Below, in pieces: positions 44,026 through 52,636 of a DNA stretch of 64,000 bases. The stretch's first letter is position 1. Every line of letters begins with the position of its first letter. A model generated the notes under the pieces. That model was not told the DNA's origin and searched no databases. It worked only from the letters and a program-made list of their open reading frames with translations. Both the position numbers and the translations under genes were made by a program. This DNA is from DATBLE01 sp963791425 (GTDB lineage Bacteria; Actinomycetota; Thermoleophilia; Gaiellales; Gaiellaceae), in contig CAWBSE010000003.1 in NCBI GenBank assembly GCA_963791425.1, positions 310,001-374,000 on the forward strand, written 5' to 3'.

Positions 44026-44052
44026 AAAGGCGACACGTCTCCTCTCTCACAG

Positions 44053-44853
44053 CTGCGCTCACTGCTCTTCGCGCCGGGCTCCGACGAGCCGAAGCTGACG
44101 AAGGCACTCGCGTCCGACGCCGACGCAGTCGTTGCCGACCTCGAAGACGCGGTCACGCCGGACCGCAAGGACGCGGCGCGCGAGATCGTGCTCCGGTTGC
44201 GCCCACCGGTCGTACGTGTGAACGGGGCGGATACACGGTGGTTCGACGACGACCTGGCGGCCACCGCCGAACTCGACCTGACCGCGCTGATGCTGCCGAA
44301 GGCGACGCCCGAGGCGGTGGCGGCGCTCGGGCCCGCCGGGCCGCCGGTGATCGCGATCGTCGAGACGGCTGAGGGGTTGCGGCTCGCCTACGAGACAGCC
44401 TCGAGCCCGCGCGTCGCCGCGCTGCTGATCGGAGCGGTCGACCTGGGCCTGGAACTGGGCTGGGAGCCCCGGCCGGACGGCCTCGAGCTCCTCTTCGCCC
44501 GCTCGAAGACCGTCGCCGACTCGGCCGCGGCCGGCATCCGCGCGCCGTTCGACGTCGTCCACGTCGACACCCGCGACGACGCGGGCCTGGAGGCGGCCGC
44601 GCAGTTCGCACGTTCCCTCGGCTATCGCGGCAAGGCGTGCGTCCACCCCGCTCAGGTAGCGATCGTCAACCGGGTCTTCGCGCCGGATGCAACATCGGTC
44701 GCCTGGGCCCGGAGAGTGGTCGAGGCGGCAGAGGCGGGTGAGCGCGACGGTCGGGGCGCGGTTGCCCTGGACGGAGAGATGATCGACCTGCCCGTCGTCG
44801 AGCGAGCGCGACGGATCCTGGCGGACGCGAGAGGAGGGACGCATGACCACTGA
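44053..44853 (+). CDS. HpcH/HpaI-family CoA ester lyase (citrate lyase beta-like), CTG start likely
   Basis: 266 aa. LRSLLFAPGSDEPKLTKALAS aligns with the start of citramalyl-/malyl-CoA lyases; VVADLEDAVTPDRK carries the Mg-site acids and VIAIVETAEGLRLAYE the conserved E. The family cleaves (3S)-citramalyl-CoA or malyl-CoA to acetyl-CoA plus a 2-keto acid. No ATG, GTG or TTG occurs between an in-frame TGA at 44020 and the homologous region; CTG 44053 falls exactly where relatives have Met. A later GTG at 44188 would delete part of the barrel. First gene of the rightward operon. Confidence 0.82.
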   Translation: MRSLLFAPGSDEPKLTKALASDADAVVADLEDAVTPDRKDAAREIVLRLRPPVVRVNGADTRWFDDDLAATAELDLTALMLPKATPEAVAALGPAGPPVIAIVETAEGLRLAYETASSPRVAALLIGAVDLGLELGWEPRPDGLELLFARSKTVADSAAAGIRAPFDVVHVDTRDDAGLEAAAQFARSLGYRGKACVHPAQVAIVNRVFAPDATSVAWARRVVEAAEAGERDGRGAVALDGEMIDLPVVERARRILADARGGTHDH

Positions 44854-45373
44854 CGGCGCACCGGCACCGAAAGTCTGGGAGGGCCGCTTCTACGAGGATT
44901 TCGACGTCGGCGACGTCTTCCGGAGCCGCTTCGGCCGCACGGTGACAGAGTACGACAACATCCTCTTCACCGCGCTGACGCACAACACGAACTCGATCCA
45001 CTTCGACAAGGCGCACGCCGAGCGAACCCAGTTCGGCCAGGTTCTCGTCAACAGCACGTTCACGCTCGCGCTGATCACCGGCATGACCGTGCCGGACACG
45101 AGCGAGAACGCAGCCGCGAATCTCGCCTGGACGGACATCTCCCTGCCGAGCCCGGTGTTCGCCGGCGACACGCTGTGGGCGGAGAGCGAGATCCTCGAGA
45201 AGCGCGAGTCGAATTCGAATCCCGACGTCGGGATCGTGACCATGCGCTGCCGGGGGATCAACCAGCGCAACCAGGTCGTGGTCGAGTACCGCCGAACGTT
45301 CATGGTCTACAAGCGGACGGCCCCGCAGGCGGAGCGCAGCTTCCCCGGCACGGGCGAGGAATGGAGGACGTGA
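44843..45373 (+). CDS. MaoC-family dehydratase (enoyl/mesaconyl-CoA hydratase-like)
   Basis: 176 aa hot-dog fold. YEDFDVGDVFRSRFGRTVTEYDN and THNTNSIHFDKAHAERTQFG contain the hydratase-2 D/H pair. LVNSTFTLALITGM and WTDISLPSPVFAGDTLWAESE complete the pattern. The family hydrates enoyl-CoA double bonds, including mesaconyl-CoA. It overlaps the CoA-lyase gene by 11 bp, so both would act in sequence: hydration then C-C cleavage (inference). Confidence 0.88.
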   Translation: MTTDGAPAPKVWEGRFYEDFDVGDVFRSRFGRTVTEYDNILFTALTHNTNSIHFDKAHAERTQFGQVLVNSTFTLALITGMTVPDTSENAAANLAWTDISLPSPVFAGDTLWAESEILEKRESNSNPDVGIVTMRCRGINQRNQVVVEYRRTFMVYKRTAPQAERSFPGTGEEWRT

Positions 45374-46743
45374 TGACGGCAGCCGGGCGCTTCGCGCAGT
45401 TCGCCCTGGAGCTCGACCTCGACGCGGTCCCGGACGACGTCGTCGAGGCGGCGAAGCTGCACGTCCTCGACGTCATCGGCTGCGGTCTCGCAGCTCACGG
45501 GCTGGGAATCGCGACGGAGGGCCGCACGACGATGTCCGAGCTCGGCGGCACGCCCGAAGCGTCGGTGATCGGGCTCGACACACGCCTGCCGGTGCCGAAC
45601 GCGGCGTTCGCGAACGCGATGCTCTGCCACGGGCTCGACTTCGACGACACCCACTCGGATTCGGTCGCGCATGTCAGCACCGTGGTCGTCCCGGCGGCCG
45701 CCGCACTCGCAGAGGCCCGCGGCGCGAGCGGACGCGACCTGCTCACCGCGATCATCGCCGGGAACGAGACGGTGACGCGGATCGGGATGGCGACGCCGGG
45801 CGCATTTCACAAGCGTGGCTTCCACCCGACCGCGATCTGCGGGATCTTCGGAGCGGCTGCCGCCGCGGCACGGCTGGGCGGGCTGAGCCAGGCTGCGGCG
45901 ACGAGCGCGCTCGGCATCGTCGGCAGCATGGCGTCGGGACTGTTCGCCTACCTCGACGACGCAACCGCGACGAAGCCGATCCACCCCGCGTGGGCGGCGC
46001 ACGGAGCGCTGATCTCGGCGCGGCTCGCGGCGCACGGCGCGGAGGGCCCCCCGGGCGTACTCGAAGGGCGCTTCGGCGTCTTCCACGCCTTCGTCGACAC
46101 GCGGATCGACCTCGAGCCCCAGCTCGCCGATCTCGGGACGCGCTGGGAGACACCCCGGATCGCCTACAAGGCCTTCCCGGCGTGCCACTTCATCCACGGC
46201 TCGCTCGGCGCGACGGGAACGCTGTGCGACGGCCTCGACCCGGACGAGATCGAGGACATCCTGGTGACGATTCCCGAGGCAGGGGTCTCGCTCGTGCTGG
46301 AGCCGGCCGACCTCAAGGCCGCGCCGCGGACCGACTACGAGGGAAAGTTCTCGCTCCAGTACTCCACCGCGGCGATGCTCGTGCACGGCCGCGTCGGGCT
46401 GACGACCTACACGCCGGAAGGGCTGAGCGACCCGCGGGTGCTCGAGTTGGCGCAGAAGGTGCGCTACGAGACGAAGGAGTACGCGTCCTACCCCGCGGCC
46501 TTCCCGGGAGGCGTGCGGATCCGCCTCCGGGACGGGCGGATCGTCGAGGCCGACTTCCCGTACCAGCTCGGGGCGCCCGAGAACCCGATGAGCGCCGACC
46601 AGGTTCGGGCGAAGTTCCACGAGAACGTCGGCCTCGCAGGCGGGTCGTTCGACGGCCTGGAGGAGGCGATCCTCACGCTCGAGGACCAGGACGACCTGCA
46701 CGCCGTCCTCTCTCTCTTTGCAGGCAACCCGGTGGCTGCATGA
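45373..46743 (+). CDS. MmgE/PrpD-family protein
   Basis: 456 aa, usual family length. HVLDVIGCGLAAHG, MLCHGLDFDDTHSDSVAHVS and AYKAFPACHFIHGSLGA are family signatures. Members include 2-methylcitrate dehydratase, iminodisuccinate epimerase and cis-aconitate decarboxylase. ATG 45373 overlaps the MaoC stop by one base and has GGAGG five bases upstream, preferred over the in-frame ATG at 45361. Its position among C5-acid-type CoA enzymes is suggestive, but the reaction cannot be named. Confidence 0.88.
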   Translation: MTAAGRFAQFALELDLDAVPDDVVEAAKLHVLDVIGCGLAAHGLGIATEGRTTMSELGGTPEASVIGLDTRLPVPNAAFANAMLCHGLDFDDTHSDSVAHVSTVVVPAAAALAEARGASGRDLLTAIIAGNETVTRIGMATPGAFHKRGFHPTAICGIFGAAAAAARLGGLSQAAATSALGIVGSMASGLFAYLDDATATKPIHPAWAAHGALISARLAAHGAEGPPGVLEGRFGVFHAFVDTRIDLEPQLADLGTRWETPRIAYKAFPACHFIHGSLGATGTLCDGLDPDEIEDILVTIPEAGVSLVLEPADLKAAPRTDYEGKFSLQYSTAAMLVHGRVGLTTYTPEGLSDPRVLELAQKVRYETKEYASYPAAFPGGVRIRLRDGRIVEADFPYQLGAPENPMSADQVRAKFHENVGLAGGSFDGLEEAILTLEDQDDLHAVLSLFAGNPVAA

Positions 46744-47913
46744 CCGACGAGGCCGAGCGGCAGGCGGTCGTCGCATCCGTCCGCGAGTGGGTCGAGCGGG
46801 AGGTCTACCCGACGGCGTCCGACTTCGAGCACGCGGACGAGTTCCCGGAGCCGCTCGTCGAGGCGATGCGGCAGATGGGGCTGTTCGGGGTGACCATCCC
46901 CGAGGAGTACGGCGGCCTCGGCCTCGACCTGCTCACCTACGTGCTGATCCAGATCGAGCTCTCGCGCGGATGGATGTCCCTCTCCGGCGTGCTGAACACG
47001 CACTTCATCTCGGCCTGGATGATCAAGACGTTCGGCACCGAGGAGCAGCGCCGGCACTTCCTGCCGCGGATGGCGACCGGCGAGATCCGCTCGGCCTACT
47101 CGATGACCGAGCCGCACGCCGGCTCCGACGTGCAGGCGATCCGCACGCGCGCAGTCCGCGACGGCGACGGCTGGTCGATCACCGGCCAGAAGATGTGGTC
47201 GACGAACGGCCTGCGCGCCGGGATGCTGACGATGCTCGCCGTCACCGATCCCGAGGCAGAGCCACGTCACCGCGGGCTGACCGCATTCGTGCTCGAGAAG
47301 GAGCCGGGTGCCTCGCAGCTGCCGGGCCTCCAGATCGGGCCGCCGCTCCGCAAGCTCGGGTACAAGGGCATCGAGTCGGTCGAGCTCTCCTTCGACGGGT
47401 TCCGCGCGCCGGCGGACGCGGTGATCGGCGGCGACGGCGGAATCGGCGAGGGGTTCAAGTACTTCATGGGCGGGATCGAGCTCGGCCGCTGCAACATCGC
47501 CGCCCGGGCCGTCGGGATCGCGACGCGCGCGTTCGAGGAGGCGATCGCCTATGCGCAGACGCGCGAGGCGTTCGGCAAGCCGATCGCGCAGCACCAGGCG
47601 ATCCAGCTCAAGCTCGCGCAGATGGCGACGAAGATCGAGGCTTCGCGGCTGCTGCTGCTGCAGGCGGCGAGGGCGAAGGACGCGGGCGAGCGCGCCGACC
47701 TCGAGGCCGGCATGGCGAAGCTGGTTCGCGACCGAGACCGCCCAGGAGGTCGCGCTCGAGGCGATGCGCATCCACGGCGGCTCCGGCTACTCGCAGGAGC
47801 TCGTCGTCGAGCGGATCTACCGGGAAGCGCCGCTCCTGATCATCGGCGAGGGCTCGAACGAGATCCAGCAGCTCGTGATCGCCCGCCGCCTCCTCGAGCG
47901 GTACCCCGTCTGA
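46740..47913 (+). CDS. Acyl-CoA dehydrogenase (first copy), one frameshift near 47730
   Basis: About 390 aa when read across one extra base. Segments MGLFGVTIPEEYGGLGLDLL, SMTEPHAGSDVQAIRT and IGGDGGIGEGFKYFMGG give the FAD and acyl-CoA sites; QTREAFGKPIAQHQAIQ is family-typical. After MAKL the frame changes at CTGGTTCGCG (one G too many), then continues with ETAQEVALEAMRIHGGSGY to the end. FAD-dependent alpha,beta-dehydrogenation of an acyl-CoA is expected. ATG overlaps the MmgE stop (ATGA). Confidence 0.82.
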
Positions 47914-49076
47914 TGGACTTCTCGGCCCCGCCGGAGCTGGAGGAGATCCGCGCCGCGGTGCGCGAACTGTGCGCGCAGTTCCCCGGCGAGTACTGGCGGG
48001 AGCTGGAGCCCGACCGCTACCCGGAGGAGTTCGTGCGCGCGCTGACCGACGGCGGATGGCTGTCGGCGCTGATTCCGGAGGAGTACGGCGGTGCCGGCCT
48101 CTCGCTGACGGCGGCGAGCGCGATCCTCGAGGAGGTCAACGCGTCGGGCTGCAACTCGGGCGCCTGCCACGCGCAGATGTACATCATGGGCACGATCCTG
48201 CGGCACGGCTCCGACGCGCAGAAGCAGGAGTACCTGCCGAAGATCGCGTCCGGCGAGCTGCGGCTGCAGGCGTTCGGCGTCACCGAGCCCGCGGCCGGCT
48301 CCGACACGACGCGGATCCAGACGACGGCCGAGCGGGTGGACAGCGGCTACGTCGTGCGGGGCCAGAAGATCTGGACGTCGCGCGCGTTGTACTCCGACCT
48401 GATGCTGCTCCTCGCCCGCACGACGCCGATCGACGAGGTGGAGAAGCGCACCGAGGGCCTCTCGACGTTCATCGTCGACATGCGCGCAGCGCAGGAGGCC
48501 GGGACGATGACGATCCGGCCGATCAGGACGCTGATGAACCACGCGACGACGGAGATCTTCCTCGACGGCGTCGAGCTCCCCGCGGACGCCCTGGTCGGTG
48601 AGGAGGGGAGGGGGTTCCGCTACATCCTCGACGGTATGAACGCCGAGCGGATCCTGATCGCGGCCGAGTGCATCGGCGACGGGCGCTGGTTCACGCAGAA
48701 GGCTGCGGCGTACGCGTCCGAGCGGGTCGTCTTCGGCAAGCCGATCGGCCAGAACCAGGGCGTTCAGTTCCCGATCGCACGCGCCCATGCGGCGATCGAG
48801 GCCGCCGACCTGATGCGCTACAAGGCCGCCTGGCTCTTCGAGCAGGGCCAACCCTGCGGAGCCGAGGCGAACACTGCGAAGCTGCTCGCCTCCGAGGCGT
48901 CCTGGGCGGCGGCCAACGCCTGCCTCGACACCCACGGGGGCTTCGGCTTCGCCGAGGAGTACGACATCGAGCGCAAGTTCCGCGAGAACCGCCTGTATAC
49001 GGTCGCCCCGGTCTCGAACAACCTGATCCTGGCGTTCCTCGGGCAGAACGTGCTCGGGATGCCGCGCTCGTACTGA
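47913..49076 (+). CDS. Acyl-CoA dehydrogenase (second copy)
   Basis: 387 aa, intact. MDFSAPPELEEIRAAVREL starts the helical N-domain, followed by SALIPEEYGGAGLSLTAAS, GVTEPAAGSDTTRIQT and a FRYILDGMNAERILIAAE helix. The catalytic-base region near DTHGGFGFAEEYDIERKFRE is clear. Start overlaps the previous stop by one base. Two adjacent non-identical dehydrogenases suggest two oxidation steps or a hetero-oligomer. Confidence 0.92.
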   Translation: MDFSAPPELEEIRAAVRELCAQFPGEYWRELEPDRYPEEFVRALTDGGWLSALIPEEYGGAGLSLTAASAILEEVNASGCNSGACHAQMYIMGTILRHGSDAQKQEYLPKIASGELRLQAFGVTEPAAGSDTTRIQTTAERVDSGYVVRGQKIWTSRALYSDLMLLLARTTPIDEVEKRTEGLSTFIVDMRAAQEAGTMTIRPIRTLMNHATTEIFLDGVELPADALVGEEGRGFRYILDGMNAERILIAAECIGDGRWFTQKAAAYASERVVFGKPIGQNQGVQFPIARAHAAIEAADLMRYKAAWLFEQGQPCGAEANTAKLLASEASWAAANACLDTHGGFGFAEEYDIERKFRENRLYTVAPVSNNLILAFLGQNVLGMPRSY

Positions 49077-49444
49077 TGCGGTACACGCGCGTCTACACCG
49101 GCCCCGACGGCGAAACGCACTTCGAGGACGCAGAGACCGCCGGGGAGACGATCAAAGCGGTCGAGTCCGACCTCGTCGGCACGGTGTCGGAGACGTTCCC
49201 GGTCACCGGCGTCTACTTCCGCGAGGTGCAGCAGGAGACGGGCCCGCTCCCGCACAACGCGCCGTACCCGCTCTTCATCGTCGGGTTGCGTGGGACGTTC
49301 TCGATCGAGGTCTCCGACGGCGAGGTGCGCGAGTTCCCGCCGGGGGCGGTCGTGCTGGTCGAGGACACGACGGGGAAGGGCCACACGACGCGTCGCGTCG
49401 GGGAGGAGCCGCGGGCGACCCTGATGGCCCCGCTCGACCGCTAG
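49076..49444 (+). CDS. Cupin-like small protein
   Basis: 122 aa. RYTRVYTGPDGETHFEDAE begins a single beta-barrel domain; NAPYPLFIVGLRGTFSIEVSDGE and FPPGAVVLVEDTTGKGHTTR are cupin motifs, with a His in KGHTTR as possible metal ligand. It is the last gene of the rightward operon (one-base overlap) and converges on the COG0523 GTPase by 4 nt. Function unknown. Confidence 0.8.
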   Translation: MRYTRVYTGPDGETHFEDAETAGETIKAVESDLVGTVSETFPVTGVYFREVQQETGPLPHNAPYPLFIVGLRGTFSIEVSDGEVREFPPGAVVLVEDTTGKGHTTRRVGEEPRATLMAPLDR

Positions 49445-50379
49445 CGGCCCCGGGCGGCCCGGTTGAAGGCCGCGAGCGAGCCCTCGAGTTGGGCGCGCGA
49501 GAACCCGCGCCCGATGAAGACGATCCGCGAGCGGCGGTCGTCGTCGGGCCACTCCGGCAGGTGCTCCGGCGGGTGGACGACGTGCTGGACGCCGTTGATC
49601 ACGAGCGGCCCGTCCCCGCCGACGTCGAGGAGCCCCTTGACGCGAAGGACGTCGCTGCCGCGGGCCTGGAGCAGCATCGTCAGCCAGATCCCGAACGCGG
49701 TCCAGTCGATCTGCTCGTCGAAGGTCAGGCAGACCGCACGCACGTCGCCTCCGTGCGCCGGCGTCTCGTCGTACACGAGCTCTCGGGGGTCGCGCTCGGC
49801 CCCGCCGAAGAGCCTGTCGGGGGAGAGGTCGCCGAGCGTCGCCTCGAGGATCTCGGCCCCGGGGTTGAGGCGGCCGAGCGCGCCGGTGACGCGGGCGGGG
49901 TCCGCGAGGTCCGCCTTCGTGACCACGAGCCGGTCGGCGACCGCGGCCTGCTTCAGCGACTCCTCTCCACGGAGCCCGTGCTGGGCATCCACGGTCGTGA
50001 TCACGCGCTCCAGCTCGAAATGGTGCTTGACGACCGGGTCGGCGAGCAGCGTGTAGAGGATCGGCGCGGGGTCGGCGAGCCCGGTCGTCTCGACGACGAC
50101 ACGGCCGAAGCCCGGGATCTCGCCGCGGTCGCGCCGCGACAGCAGGTCGCGCAGCTCGTCGGCAAGGTCACCGCGAAGCGTGCAGCACACGCAGCCGTTG
50201 CCGAGCACGACCGTTCGTTCGTCGACCCGTCTGAGCAGGTGATGGTCGATCGCGACCTCGCCCAGTTCGTTGACGATCACGGCCGTCTCACCCATCTCGG
50301 GATGGACGAGCAATCGCGAGAGCAGCGTGGTCTTCCCGCTGCCGAGATAGCCGGTGAGGAGCGTGACCGGCGTCTTCAC
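49441..50379 (-). CDS. CobW/COG0523-family GTP-binding protein (G3E metallochaperone type)
   Basis: 312 aa. Walker A in TLLTGYLGSGKTTLLSRLL, the metal-binding CxCC in LGNGCVCCTLRGDL, VVETTGLADPAPIL and a TKAD guanine-specificity motif. The C-terminal domain contains GLLDVGGDGPLVINGVQHVVHPP. COG0523 proteins use GTP hydrolysis to deliver Zn, Co or Fe to target enzymes. GTG 50379 overlaps the stop of a 91-aa CxxC protein by 4 nt. Client metal-enzymes may be among the amidohydrolases of the window (inference). Confidence 0.9.
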   Translation of the reverse strand: MKTPVTLLTGYLGSGKTTLLSRLLVHPEMGETAVIVNELGEVAIDHHLLRRVDERTVVLGNGCVCCTLRGDLADELRDLLSRRDRGEIPGFGRVVVETTGLADPAPILYTLLADPVVKHHFELERVITTVDAQHGLRGEESLKQAAVADRLVVTKADLADPARVTGALGRLNPGAEILEATLGDLSPDRLFGGAERDPRELVYDETPAHGGDVRAVCLTFDEQIDWTAFGIWLTMLLQARGSDVLRVKGLLDVGGDGPLVINGVQHVVHPPEHLPEWPDDDRRSRIVFIGRGFSRAQLEGSLAAFNRAARGR

Positions 50380-50651
50380 GCGAGCGCGGCCACGAGATCG
50401 GGGTCGAGGGGGTCGAGCGGCCGGCCGGCGAGCTTCTCGGCCTGCACCCACACCGCACCGAGGTTGTCGACGACGACGGCCCGGCCCTTGCGGTCGCGCA
50501 GCACCCATACGCGGCCGCTCCAGTCGTCGAGCCGCAAGCCGTAGACGGCGAGGACGCGGTTCAGGAGGACGCCGCGGAAGACGCGGCCGCGGCGGCCGCC
50601 CTCCTGCTCGGCCCAGTGGTCGTTCAGGAGTACACCGCAGAGAACGCACAT
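50376..50651 (-). CDS. 91-aa CxxC protein coupled to the COG0523 GTPase
   Basis: Begins MCVLCGVLLNDHWAEQ; C2 and C5 plus nearby His12 could bind a metal. The rest (GVLLNRVLAVYGLRLDDWSGR, VWVLRDRKGRAVVVDNLGAVW) is a compact alpha/beta domain I do not recognise. The four-base overlap with the COG0523 gene implies balanced co-production. It could be a metal donor, adaptor or client of the chaperone. Confidence 0.72.
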   Translation of the reverse strand: MCVLCGVLLNDHWAEQEGGRRGRVFRGVLLNRVLAVYGLRLDDWSGRVWVLRDRKGRAVVVDNLGAVWVQAEKLAGRPLDPLDPDLVAALA

Positions 50652-50718
50652 CTGCCTTCCGTTCTACCACCAGTGGCGTTAGGTTCGACATTGCATCCAA
50701 CGACTCGGGAGGGAAGCG

Positions 50719-51600
50719 ATGGCGAAGGAGATCTTCTGCGTGATCGGCGTCGACGTCGATGCCGTCGCCGGCTGGCTCGGCAGTTACGGGGGCGAGGACT
50801 CGCCCGACGACATCTCTCGCGGCATCTTCGCCGGGGAGGTCGGGACGAGACGCCTGTTGAAGATGTTCGACAAGTACGACATGAAGACGACCTGGTTCAT
50901 CCCGGGGCACTCGATCGAGACGTTCCCCGAGGAGACCGCGATGGTCGTCGAGGCGGGCCACGAGGTGGGGATGCACGGGTACTCGCACGAGAACCCGATC
51001 GCGATGACGCCCGAGCAGGAAGAGGCGGTCCTCGTCAAGTGCATCTCGCTGATCGAGCAGGTGGCCGGCCGGCGGCCGACGGGATATGTCGCGCCGTGGT
51101 GGGAGTTCTCGAACGTCACGAACGAGCTCCTGCTCAAGCACGGCATCAAGTACGACCACAGCCTCATGCATCGCGACTTCCACCCGTACTACGTGCGGGT
51201 GGGCGACAGCTGGACGAAGATCGACTACTCGAAGACGCCCGAGGAGTGGATGAAGCCGCTCGTCCGTGGCCACGAGACGGACCTGATCGAGATCCCGGCG
51301 AGCTGGTACCTCGACGACCTGCCGCCGATGATGTTCATCAAGGGCGCCCCGAACAGCCACGGCTTCGTCAACCCGCGGCATCTCGAGGAGATCTGGCGTG
51401 ACCAGTTCGACTACGTCTACCGCGAGGAGGACTACGCCGTCTTCGGGATGACGATCCATCCCGACGTCAGCGGCCGGCCGCAGGTGATCCTGATGCTCGA
51501 GCGGCTGATCGAGTACATCTCGGGCCACGATGGCGTCCGCTGGGCGACGATGGACGAGATCGCGGACGACTTCAAGGCGCGCTTCCCGCGGAAGAGCTAG
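50719..51600 (+). CDS. Polysaccharide deacetylase-family hydrolase
   Basis: 293 aa. NodB-fold residues: VIGVDVDAVAGWLGS (the D pair), MKTTWFIPGHSIETFPE, and HEVGMHGYSHEN (H-x3-4-H metal ligands). The HpPgdA-like subgroup and allantoinase-like relatives share this layout; no signal peptide, so a small cytoplasmic substrate is likelier than cell wall. Start ATG 50719 with GGGAGG about eight bases upstream. It converges on the ABC importer operon. Confidence 0.85.
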   Translation: MAKEIFCVIGVDVDAVAGWLGSYGGEDSPDDISRGIFAGEVGTRRLLKMFDKYDMKTTWFIPGHSIETFPEETAMVVEAGHEVGMHGYSHENPIAMTPEQEEAVLVKCISLIEQVAGRRPTGYVAPWWEFSNVTNELLLKHGIKYDHSLMHRDFHPYYVRVGDSWTKIDYSKTPEEWMKPLVRGHETDLIEIPASWYLDDLPPMMFIKGAPNSHGFVNPRHLEEIWRDQFDYVYREEDYAVFGMTIHPDVSGRPQVILMLERLIEYISGHDGVRWATMDEIADDFKARFPRKS

Positions 51601-51604
51601 GGCG

Positions 51605-52636
51605 CTACCCGCCGGCCGGGGCGGAGTGATCCGCCTCGGCCGCGTTCTCGAGCGCGGCGACCTCGTCCGCAGCGGCCTCGGCGTCGATCCCGCCCCCGAT
51701 CCCGAATTCCTCCTCGACGCGGTGCACGGGCTCGCTCCGGAACCGGGCGCGCACCCACACGACGACCAGGAGGACGATGAGCAGCGCGAGCGAGACCAGC
51801 GTCGTCGCCGTGCCGAGCGCGTAGAGGTCCGGCCGCAGCGCGGAGTTCTGGATCAGCCCGACGATCTCGAGCGGAAGCGTCGGGTCTCCAACTACGTTCA
51901 GCACGGTCCGGTCGTAGTCGTTCCAGGTCAGCGTGAAGCCGAACAGGAACGCGCCGAAGATCCCGGTCCAAACGAGCGGCAGCGTCACCTCGGCGAAGGT
52001 CCGGGCCGCGCCCGCACCCAGGTCGCGCGCCGCCTCGTCGATGTGGTTGTCGTAGCGGTTCCAGATCGCCGTCATCACCAGGAAGCCGAAGGGAATTCCC
52101 CAGACGGTGTTGGTGCCGAGGGCGGTCTCCCAGAGCCCCGTGGACTGGCCGATCGTCTTCCAGAAGATCTGGGTGCCGAGGCCGAGCAGGAACCCGGGCG
52201 CCATCAGCGCGAGCATGATCACGTAGAAGGCGATCCCGTCGCCGCGGAAGCGGCGACGGAACGCCACCGAGAGCGTGAAGGCCATGAAGGCCACGATCGC
52301 GCCGGCCGCAAGGCTGACGTAGAGGGAGCCCTGGCCGGCCGTGTGGATCGCGTCGGCGTTCGTGTAGATGACCTGCTGCCCGTGGTGGACCTCGCTCTGG
52401 AAGATCGAGCGCCACCAGTCGAGTGAAGCCCCTCCCTTGAACGGGAAGCTGACGCCCCCGTCGTAGCCCTGGAACGAGAGGACCGCCATCAGGACCAGAG
52501 GCGCGTAGAGGAAGGCCAGGAAGATGACGTAATAGACGGCGAGCCCCCACTTCGCCCAGTCGCGGCGGGGCTCGTGCGTCCGCTTCACGACCCGGTCCTG
52601 CGCGTGGTCCATCGCAGGCGCGTACGGCGTCGACAT
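51605..52636 (-). CDS. ABC transporter permease (PotC-like)
   Basis: 343 aa, six or seven membrane spans. The EAA loop DEAARDLGAGAARTFAEVTLP sits near the middle, as in spermidine/putrescine-type permeases. The C-terminal cytoplasmic tail is long and acidic (GGIDAEAAADEVAAL). ATG 52636 overlaps the upstream permease stop by one base. Works with the second permease, ATPase and binding protein upstream. Confidence 0.9.
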   Translation of the reverse strand: MSTPYAPAMDHAQDRVVKRTHEPRRDWAKWGLAVYYVIFLAFLYAPLVLMAVLSFQGYDGGVSFPFKGGASLDWWRSIFQSEVHHGQQVIYTNADAIHTAGQGSLYVSLAAGAIVAFMAFTLSVAFRRRFRGDGIAFYVIMLALMAPGFLLGLGTQIFWKTIGQSTGLWETALGTNTVWGIPFGFLVMTAIWNRYDNHIDEAARDLGAGAARTFAEVTLPLVWTGIFGAFLFGFTLTWNDYDRTVLNVVGDPTLPLEIVGLIQNSALRPDLYALGTATTLVSLALLIVLLVVVWVRARFRSEPVHRVEEEFGIGGGIDAEAAADEVAALENAAEADHSAPAGG

